Shown: piece after piece, positions 55,916-64,000 of the stretch
Layout: each line of letters begins with the position of its first letter
How positions within the stretch are numbered: the first letter of the stretch is position 1
DNA from: Zizania palustris
Taxonomy: Eukaryota > Streptophyta > Magnoliopsida > Poales > Poaceae
DNA: 64,000 nt
NCBI GenBank assembly: GCA_019279435.1
Contig: JAAALK010000079.1
Coordinates: forward strand, 105,009,198 to 105,073,197
Direction of reading: 5' to 3'
Program-made: the position numbers and the translations under genes
The notes under the pieces: generated by a model
What the model was told of the DNA's origin: nothing
The model's input: only the letters and a program-made list of their open reading frames with translations
Database searches by the model: none

Positions 55916-56311
55916 TACAAATTCGTCTCTACACTTATTACTGCACAATAAGGTGTCGTTATAAAAAGTGTCTATATTAATACACATGTTTTGTATATGT
56001 ATCTATAAATTGTATCTACATTTATTAACGTGAATGAAGTATTACAATACGACGTAACTACAACACTAGAGATGTTTTATACATGTGTCTACTAAATTGT
56101 ATCTATATTTTTAGATATGCATATAACGTGTTTATAGAATGTCTCTTTCGTCATAGCAACACATAAAGAATTCATCTCTATGAGGTCTAACGTGGTACGT
56201 AGAAGACGCTTCTAATAAGCTTTATGAAAGCATGTCTATATTGACATAGAGACGAAATAAAGCATGTCTAAACTCTAAATCTGGTGTAGCTACAGGGGGT
56301 TTCTAGTAGTG

Positions 56312-57437
56312 TATGATTAACTGCTTTTACATGCACATGCTTATATATGCCTTAAAATTTAAAATATAGTCACCACTTATTGTCTCTAATCATGTTGATT
56401 CTACTCTATTGAATATCTCTTATATCTATCATGAGCTTGGCTTTTATGTCTTAAAATTTAAAATATAGTCACCACTTATTATGGTAACTAGCATATATAG
56501 ACTGATTGCTTTTGCTATCTTTTACATGCCAGGTAGCTAAGTACTTTTTCACTTGGATGCAAACATACAACTTGAACATTTAAATGCTTTTCATGAAAAT
56601 AATGTTCTAGAAAATGATAAAGATCATGCAATTGATATTCATGCCTTATATGCTAAAATTGAAAAGATCTTGGTGGGCTTTCTTTGTTGCACTACTTTTG
56701 TTCTAGACTGTTTACCATAGCACTTTGGTATGAACTAGGACATTGCAGTGTACGCCAAGACCAAAGCTTTAAGCTTTTGATGGTCATTGCTTGACCTAGG
56801 ATTAGCTTGGTTGGTCAGTATAAGGTTGACAAGAAAATAACCCCTGGCACTACAAGAAAGAGGAAACAAAAAGCTTAAAAATATTGGATAGCAAGTATGT
56901 TGCAGCTCCATGATTTTGGATAAGCTTATCTAGTTAGATATTGACTAGCCTTTGCACTTATTGTCTTATCATGCCTAGTCTCCTGGTCTGAGTGGTGATG
57001 CTTTTGTTTGCTAAAAACCTGAAAACTGTTTGCTCATGGTTTTGTTTAGATATTATTCACATGATCTTATCATATAGTATTTTTAGACAATATTCAAGGC
57101 AATTGTTTGTGCTGTAATTGTTGTTACTCATGTTTCAGAGGCTTGAATCTACATTCACTCTCAAACCTCTCTTTGCATCATTTTTATCACCTTGATGCTT
57201 GCATGGCCAAAGGAGAAGAAGAGACAGAAGAGGAAAAATAAAAGTAGTACGGAGCCAATACCTTGAGCAATATTTTATAAAATACTAGAAGATGAAGGGT
57301 TTTGGCTGCTATCCTAGCAGTAAAATTGAGAAGACGCTATGGAAGGATGTTCGAAAAGATGTGGTGGTAGGAGATAATGATGGATGATAATTTCAAAGCA
57401 TTAGGAACAGCTTAATGCTCCAAAACTGGGGGGCATG
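56312..57437 (+). other. Degenerate 3' internal region of an LTR retrotransposon
   Basis: No clear domain is visible. CTTAAAATTTAAAATATAG then TCACCACTTATT occurs twice (56350, 56452). The end AAACTGGGGGGCATG just before 57438 is a polypurine tract, so this belongs to the element with the 3' LTR at 57438. Confidence 0.45.
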
Positions 57438-58073
57438 TGTTGACGCCAAGATTTGGTAAAGCCTAGAGCCCACCAAGGAAGTCGTATGGTCAACAAAGGT
57501 CAAGAACAGTCTGGTCAAAGATTGTTAATGAAGCCCGTCCATGTTGTTACGATATGACTGGATGCAGAGGAGACGATGGAGATAAAGATGAAAGGAAAAT
57601 AAAGATAAATCCATAATCGATTAAGATAGAGTGCTTGGATGACAAGTCTTCGGACTATAAATATGTACCCCTAGTTAGCTTAGAAACACACATCTCTGTC
57701 AAAAAACTAATTGGTGCATCACCACCCTTGGCTTCCAAGGTTAATCCCGAAGGGATTCGGCACTCGGAGCTATACTGCATCGTTGCAATCTCCGACGATG
57801 GCATGCTCGCCCAATTGGTTCATCCGTGGTCATCGGCCCTATGGGCGATCAGCATGATATTCCATGATTTCACTATCTCTACCACAATCATCGGCTCGCC
57901 AGCTGATCGACTATGCTACTGATGTTATTCTTCATATTTCCTTATTAGTTGCATGGTCAAACTAATTTGCATGCCTTGAACCCTTTTTCTATGAAAGTAA
58001 GACCTACACTGAAGTTAAGAAGATCTCCCAGGCCATGCGTGTGTCAAAGTGTGACTAAAAAAATGTACCAACA
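57438..58073 (+). repeat. 3' LTR, about 636 bp
   Basis: It starts TGTTGACGCCAAGATTTGG and ends GTACCAACA, preceded by a polypurine tract. A fragment of the same family lies at 17506-17802. A TATAAATATGTACCCC box is at about 57656. Confidence 0.75.
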
Positions 58074-59516
58074 AGACTCTAGAGAGATTGGGTTCTCCAC
58101 TGGATCCATACTTGGCTATTGATGTGATTCTCTAATCGCTCCCCTTGAGCTTTGAGCCCTTCAACATGAATTACAACATGGTTGGACTGGAGAAGATCAA
58201 GAAATCTCCAAGTCATGTGATGATGGCTTAGAAGGAGAGAAAAAAGAGAAAGAGAAAGGGCAAGGCTAAGACTATAGATTCGATCTCTAGTGCGAAGCCT
58301 AAACCGACTGGAAAGTCCAAGTTGGGTCCTGCTAGCTCTGACGTGTGCCACCATTGCCACAAGCCTAGGCATTGGAAGCGCAACTATAAGGTGTATCTAG
58401 AAGAACAGAAGAACAAGAAGGGAAGTGTGACTTCCGCTTAAGGTTTTAATGTTATTGAAATTAATCTTGCTACTCGTCCAAATGATTCATGGATATTAGA
58501 TACCAGTTCGATGATTCATACTTGGAAATCATTGCTGGGGCTGAGTAGGACAAGAAAGTGTGTTAGTGGCGAGTTGGATGTCCATGTGAGAAATAGTGCA
58601 AAAGTTGAAGCATTGGCCATCGATGTTTATTCACTATCACTACCGTCAGGACTAGTTTTGGAGTTGAATAATTGTTATTTCATTCCTGCCTTAGGCAGAA
58701 ACATTATATCTTATTCATGTTTAGAAGAAGATGATTTTGAATTCGTAATAAAGAACAAGTGTTGTTCAATATTTTCGAATGGCATGCTCTTTGGTGTTTA
58801 TCCATTGGTGAATGGATGATATATTATGAGTCTTGAAGATGCACACATTTATAACATTAGTACAAAGAAACAACGACTCAATGATTTGAATCCTACCTAC
58901 GCCTACCATTATCATTTGGGTCATATGAATGATAAATGCTCGTAGAAGCTCCATAGTGATGGACTTGCTTATTTGGTCATTTGATTTTGAGTCATATGAC
59001 ACATGCGAGTCTTTCTTATTTGGCAAAATGACAAAGACGCCTTTCACTAGTAAGAGTGAGAGGGTGAGCGAGCTATTGGACATTGTACATACTGATATAT
59101 GTGGACCAATGAGCCATGTCGCAAGAGGTTGTTTTTAGTACTTAAACACTTTTACCAATGACTTTAGTATATATGGTTATGTCTACATGATGAGGCATAA
59201 CAAGAAAAGTGATCATCTGAAGCAGTGTAGAATTGTTCCACAGCTGACTCCACCCAGCACGCCCTAGTGGAATGGAGTGTCCGAGCGGAGGAACCGCTCC
59301 TTATTGGACATGGTTCAATCTATGATGACTCATTCTGATCTTCCATTATCCTTTTGGTGACTCGTTCTAGAAACTTCCGCTTTCATGATAAATATACTTC
59401 CATCTAAGTCAGTAGAGAAGATGCCATATGAGATGTGGTCTGGGAGGCATCCCAATTTATCATTTCTAAAGATTTGGAGTTGTGAGGTGTATGTCAAACG
59501 TTTGACATCTGACAAG
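58074..59516 (+). pseudogene. Ty1-copia gag-protease-integrase remnant, heavily decayed
   Basis: In order: a zinc knuckle with one changed Cys (CHHCHKPRHWKRN, about 58340), protease SWILDTSSMIH (58480-58515; Asp-Thr-Ser replaces Asp-Thr/Ser-Gly), LELNNCYFIPALGRNIIS, the pre-integrase YHYHLGHMND, the start of integrase (ELLDIVHTDICGPM, about 59070), a deleted core, then NGVSERRNRSLLDMVQSMM, KSVEKMPYEMWSGRHPNLSF and LKIWSCEVYVKRL. Several stops and frameshifts are present, and RT is absent. An LTR of another copia element cuts it at 59517. Confidence 0.8.
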
Positions 59517-60340
59517 TGTTGGGGAAAGGGGAAGCTACGCTAGCTAGAAATTTCAAAAATTCACCCCAAATCCCAAGAAGAATGCTTGTACAAGACCATA
59601 GATCGATAACTTCTAGCACAAGACATGCTAGGTTCAACAGAAGAAGATGTTGAAGAAGCGCATCCTTGCCTATCCTCGCTTTGTCCCGGCCATTCCTCGC
59701 CAATCAAATCGGTAAAGACGATGTAGTTATTCATGTGATGAAGTTCATAAGCATCGATATTCACACGTCTTGGGATAGGATTCTTCCCACATCGGCATGC
59801 TAGCACTGCTCGTGAGAAAACGAGAGATTCTCAATCTCAACTTTTGAGATCAAGAAAGGGAGGAGAGGAGTTCCTAGTGGCTAGGTCCAAACTTGCAATT
59901 GCTTGTTCTCCAAGTCCTCCTCCTCCTCTCTTTATATTGGGACAAGAGGGCCTAGTCGCCAACATCTCGAAATCAACAATTCGGTTACAACCGATTTGTG
60001 CTCTAAGAGATCCAATCTATTTTACCCACATCGAAACTTCCGATCGGGTATTTTCGTTCTCTTAATCTAGCACATTACTGTAATAGATCCAATTTGTTTT
60101 CGCCCACCTCGGAAGTTCCGATACACATATTGGAACTTTCGATTAGTACATTTTTCCTGATTCAAAAACAGAACATCCGGTTTCAAATCTCTCTCTAATT
60201 AGAAATCATCGGAACTTCCGATACCATATCAGAACTTCCGATTTGAGCTCTCTGTTTCCAATTCTAAAAATAATCAGAACTTCCGATTCCAAATCGAAAC
60301 TTCCGATACAACTAGAATTTTCTTGGGCATACCTCCTTCA
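59517..60340 (-). repeat. Copia 3' LTR, minus orientation, about 824 bp
   Basis: The plus-strand border is TGTTGGGGAAAGGGG at 59517. The minus-strand start TGAAGGAGGTATGCCC at 60340 is preceded by TGCAAGTGGGAGAT, a copia polypurine tract. The LTR carries about eight AACTTCCGAT-type motifs (60030-60310). Confidence 0.65.
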
Positions 60341-60975
60341 ATCTCCCACTTGCACAAAAACCAATTCTTTGCATGTTTCTTAATCTATCCCCTTAAGTGT
60401 TTGACCCGATAAGTTCGTACACCAACGATTGTTCACTGGAAACCTTTTCCGACTCCCTGATCAATAGCGGTATCTAGCAGCATATATTGACCCCCGGAAG
60501 TGTACAAAATCAATTTTTACTAAACCTTTGAAATACAAAAGCACCAGTCCCTTTACCATATGACATCTGTCAAGCTCAAGGCGAGATTCGTGCCACCCTT
60601 GTTGGATAGCTCAACATTTTCACTCGAACATGTACCAGATTCAAATCATGACTAACTCTTTAGTCATAGTGGCACGGTCATGCACTTTTCCAATCCAATA
60701 ACTCGAGAGGCCCAGAGATGTCTCTCTCCTATTATTAGGAGGGGTAAATTCCATCTTGGCCGCTCACATCCCAAGACATGTTTCATAACACACATGAAAA
60801 CAACCCTTATTACTACCCTATTATAGAATAGCGTTAGGAAGCATCTAAGTGTGTCACTACGCATTTTGGAATCAAAATACGATCTCAGGTCTGAGAACTC
60901 TACAAGTACACCATTTGAGATGACAACTAATGGCACATTACAATAACAATCCCAACAGTATCTAAAGTGGGTGTA
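60341..60975 (-). other. 3' non-coding region of minus-strand copia element
   Basis: It contains the polypurine tract and sequence typical of the region after copia pol (for example GTGCATGACCGTGCCACTATG on the minus strand). No RT or RNase H motif is visible. It is cut at 60976 by another LTR end. Confidence 0.45.
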
Positions 60976-61791
60976 TGTGGGATCAGAATAGGCGACTAGA
61001 GGAGGGGTGAATAGGCGCCTCGACAATTTCTCGTGAATAAGATGGCCTGTTCAGAACACCCAACGCACCTCTAAAAGATTGCAGAAGCAAAATTGAGAAT
61101 CACAGTACAAATCCACAACAAAAATCAACTCGATTTGAAATTTCCTTCTAGATCAGAGTTTGAAAGCCAAACTACTCTGTCGGTAATTGATTTGTCGATC
61201 TACCGACTCTAGATCGGCAATTTAAATGCCGACAGGAGTCTATCGGCAACTGATATGGTGACAGGGTTCAAACTTAGTAGAAAACAGATTAAAATAGAAT
61301 TTCTTTTGTAATTAAGACCATATTCTTATGAGCAAAGTACTAGGTTAGATCAAAAACACATAATCAGTATCAAATGTTAATCAAAAACTTGTACCGCTGA
61401 TTCTCCAATGAAAGCTATGCTTGCTTATGTGCCATGAGTTGATGCACATTCTTCATTCAGAGAAATCAGCAAACATCTGAGCAACCGATCAGTGATTCAT
61501 TAGCTACTACAACCATCGATCAAACTACAAAAACTGGTACACAACAGAACAACTTGGGTAATTTCAGATGAACAAGGAAACCAAATAAAGCAATACGAGT
61601 AGAATGAAGAAACAACAGCTTGCTGTAGCACAACTTGAAAATACTAGTTCATGAAGATGTTGTACTGAATCCAGGATATCACTACACAGGATTTTTGCTG
61701 GTGTTAGCAAGTAAAGACCAACAAATGTGCTAATTGTTGTAGAGATACCTGAGAAGAAAAGGTATTAACAACCAGGAATAAAATCGATGTA
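60976..61791 (-). repeat. Copia LTR-like fragment, minus orientation
   Basis: The plus strand begins TGTGGGATCAGAATAGGC, then GACTAGAGGAGGGGTGAATAGG. Read inversely this is the CCTATTCACCCCTCCTCTAG end seen near 3' ends of some grass copia LTRs. It contains CGGCAA/CCGACA-type repeats (61180-61260). The right edge is set by the next fragment. Confidence 0.4.
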
Positions 61792-62490
61792 TGACCGAAA
61801 GTAGCGACCAGAGGGGGGTGAACGGGCGCCTAAAAAATTCTTTCAAATCAATGGCCTCTATCGAACACCCAACGCACCTCGACAGACAAACAGCAGAAGC
61901 AAAACAAATCACTGGTACTAAAGTTGTCTAGCCTAAAAAAGGACCGGTGTCCTAATTAAAATGATATCAACCACGATATTAAAAATAAATTAAACTAAAC
62001 AAAAAATAACTGTAGTAAATAAAAATGTGTTCTCAGATGATTTAATAAATACTTGATGTGCACAGGAAAAACACCTAAATATATCAATAAATATTCATAT
62101 TGCAAACTGAAAATAAAATATTAATCAAGTGAATAAATCATGGATCATTCAGAAATAAATTCAAAAAAAAACTAATGAATTGCACGTAAATCGAGAATAA
62201 AAAATATTACTGTGACTATTTTTTTCTTTTTATACGAACAAACTAAAAATACATAAATAAATAATATGCGAGCACTAATGAAGTTTAGCAGCGAAAAATT
62301 AATCACGAAAACACTAATCAGATTCACATGCTAAACATGAATAGAGAGTTATTGATTTAATTAATCCGGCTGAAAAATAGGAGATTAGATAGGAAAGGTT
62401 TACGTCCGTTTGTTCACCCACGCAGAAAACCGTGCCTTGAGAAAGTCACCGGCTGCGTTGAACTGCTGCTTATGCTGCGCTTGGTTGACG
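61792..62490 (-). repeat. Second copia LTR-like fragment, minus orientation
   Basis: The plus strand begins TGACCGAAAGTAGCGACC, then AGAGGGGGGTGAACGGGCGCC, homologous to the start of the preceding fragment, and shares CGAACACCCAACGCACCTC with it. The rest is AT-rich and without genes. The right edge is approximate. Confidence 0.4.
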
Positions 62491-62879
62491 TTACGCGTGT
62501 GTTGACACGAAAACATGCCCCCGCACTAGGGTCAGTTCGACGATCCAAAAGTGCGCGGATACTTAGGAACAAGCCCAAGCATGACGCGGCACCGACATCG
62601 CGTTCCGACTACCCTTAGTCGTGATAAGGGGGGTGGAGTCGCCAGGCAATCAGATCACACAAAATAACCCAATTAGTGGAAAGAAATAGATTAAACAGAA
62701 TAAAATCAGCAAACCGGTCGGAGCTTGTCTACTTCGAAGTCTTGTGCGAAGGGGGCACCGAAGTATACCTTCGGTGTCTGGCGTTCGGACTGATCTGGCC
62801 AAAGATTGACTTCAAATGGATCTGGACGTAACGATCACCTCCGAACAGCGGTGTTCGGCGTGAGTTTTCTGACGACAAA
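62491..62879. other. Leader-like region before Tat gag
   Basis: No ORF with motifs. It includes CGTGATAAGGGGGGTGGAGT and CTTCGAAGTCTTGTGCGAAG, CGAAG-rich as in other Tat leaders. No LTR terminus was identified. Confidence 0.35.
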
Positions 62880-64000
62880 TTACAGAAGTGTCGCAAGAGC
62901 CACACGTGGGTGTAACTTCGTCCAGTGCAGAGTATGGTCATGGCGAAGCCTATTGTGACGAAGTGTGCTGGCGAAGCCTGTTGCCGAGGAACCCGCCCAC
63001 TTCCCGACTTCCGCCGCCAAGACTCCGGCCGACAAGACTTTCACCGAGACTCCCGGCGAGGCCGGAAGCATCTTCGGGGAGAGGTCCTCAGCATCACACC
63101 TCGGGTCCCCGCTAAGCACCAGCACACGTCCGGCGTGAGTCGCTTCGCTGGGGCCCTGGAGGGGCCACGCTTTACTGCAGCGTCCACGGCGAAAACCGGA
63201 GCCACGACACCGATTCCTGCCGGACCATCCTCGCCCTCTGGAATGACTACCTCGAGCGAAATGCCGGCCATGGTTCTACCGACAAGGGGAACCCTGTACC
63301 TCGCCCAGAAGCGGTCTAGGTGGTCGGACGCCGCGACATGCCGGAGGTCCTGTGCCTGGCCCCGGAGTTCGGACGGGCCTAGGATCCCAAACTCGAAGAC
63401 GTGCCAGATCGGGGGAACGGGTAGTCCTCCCCATATCCGGAGGAGGGGCCCTGGGAGCCCTATCCAAGTGCCAGCGGCGAGAATACGTTCAGGAGGTTGG
63501 GCATATCGGCACGTCTAGCCCCTCTGCGCTCCCCGAATGGTCCCACGTTCCCATCTCCTTCACTGCCGAGGATGCCGCCGGAGTCAAGTTCCCGCATGTC
63601 GACCCCCTCATCATCTCCACAGATATCGCCAGAGACGAGGTGCGTCGCATCTTGGTCGATGGGGGAAGCTATGCTGACATCATTTTTGTGCAGGCCTTCG
63701 ATCAGCTGTGCCTCTCTCGGAAGCACTTGCTGCCAGCTTCCCGTCCACTCCAGGGGTTCGCAGGCCCCCCTCGATGCCCTGGGCCAAGTCATGCTGGAGG
63801 TGGCCTTCGGAGATTCCCCCCTCCAGCACTGTGAGGAGATCCTCTTCGACGTAGTTGACGCTCCGTACGCCTACAACACCATCTTCGGGAGGGGGATGCT
63901 CAACCGCTTCGCAGCCATCGCCCACCACAACTACTTGTGCCTCAAGATGCCGACCCCAGGAGGGGTGCTGTCGGTCCTAGGCGACCAGGCCGCAGCCCGT
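62880..64000 (+). pseudogene. Tat-type gag C-terminus and protease, running off the window
   Basis: The most gene-like frame is 63352-63760: RVVLPISGGGALGALSKCQR, YVQEVGHIG, WSHVPISFTAEDAAGVKFPH, IISTDIARDEVRRIL, VDGGSYADIIFVQAFDQL. After a frameshift at about 63755-63770 it continues as LDALGQVMLEVAFGDSPLQH, EILFDVVDAPYAYNTIFGRG, LNRFAAIAHHNYLCLKMPTP and on to the window end, which leads into RT. Upstream (62880-63350) is Pro/Arg-rich gag-like sequence with unclear frame. The protease active site reads Asp-Gly-Gly, as in the copy at 4290. Confidence 0.75.

Larger units (their letters stand above)
53359..56311 (+). mobile_element. CACTA transposon remnant, 3' part
   Basis: The right terminus GTTTCTAGTAGTG ends at 56311 (CACTACTAGAAAC on the other strand). 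Subterminal repeats with GTCTCTAC/CGTCTCTA-like words run from 55660. A coding remnant is at 53790-54016. The left end is lost at the LTR border. It is a different family from 31829-41418. Confidence 0.6.

Noticed and set aside
62925..63518. 197-codon plus-strand frame with no stop
   Set aside because: It overlaps the recognisable gag-protease frame from 63352 on, and its own sequence has no family motif; probably the wrong frame of decayed gag.

Overview
This is a plant nuclear window, almost certainly from a grass. The only recognisable host gene is a single-exon, GC-rich mitochondrial import gene of the TIM23 type (minus strand, about 20.9-21.5 kb). Nearly everything else is transposable-element DNA of plant families: Ty3 elements of the Tekay/Del chromovirus and Tat/RIRE2-like types, Ty1-copia elements, CACTA and hAT DNA transposons, and MITEs. 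An exact 100-N scaffold gap lies at 30431-30530. The species cannot be named from the sequence.

Layout. 1-4760: broken, mutually inverted pieces of Tat-like Ty3 elements (gag, protease, LTRs, and an ORF on the strand opposite to gag-pol). 4766-16646: a complete but inactive Tekay-type element with about 3 kb LTRs and 5-bp target duplications (GGTTT). It carries an ORF0, gag, protease, RT, RNase H, integrase and chromodomain, and a 146-bp MITE sits in its 3' LTR. 16647-18530: the other half of the minus-strand Tat gag that the Tekay element split. 19567-20440: a non-autonomous hAT element with an 8-bp duplication. 20872-21456: TIM23, with a MITE just upstream. 22211-30430: a Tat LTR stub, a copia LTR plus gag, then two head-to-head Tekay-like LTRs running into the gap. 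30531-31811: the 3' end of another Tat element. 31829-41418: a CACTA transposon encoding a TNPA-like domain joined to a Ulp1-like protease, preceded by three repeated promoter modules and a tandem array with a long hairpin. 41437-53358: more Tat pieces with their opposite-strand ORFs, split by a copia solo LTR (duplication TGGAC). 53359-56311: a CACTA remnant. 56312-62490: retrotransposon remnants. 62880-64000: a plus-strand Tat gag/protease that runs off the window.

The Tat pieces share one architecture. Between pol and the 3' LTR there is an ORF on the opposite strand to gag-pol. Its TATA-like box lies about 100-135 bp upstream of its ATG, between the ORF and the polypurine tract. Five pieces of this ORF are seen: three with a full or nearly full N-terminal half, one N-terminal piece cut by the gap, and one C-terminal piece. 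All except the gap-cut N-terminal piece near 30.5-30.9 kb carry stops, frameshifts or truncations.

The Tekay coding region is disabled by eight in-frame stops, all TAG or TGA, which is the pattern expected from C-to-T decay of methylated CAG/CGA codons. Nothing here looks like an operon or a cellular pathway. The most unusual signals are the opposite-strand ORF family, the long inverted repeat and covarying hairpins in the CACTA element, and tRNA-like A/B boxes inside its 5' modules.
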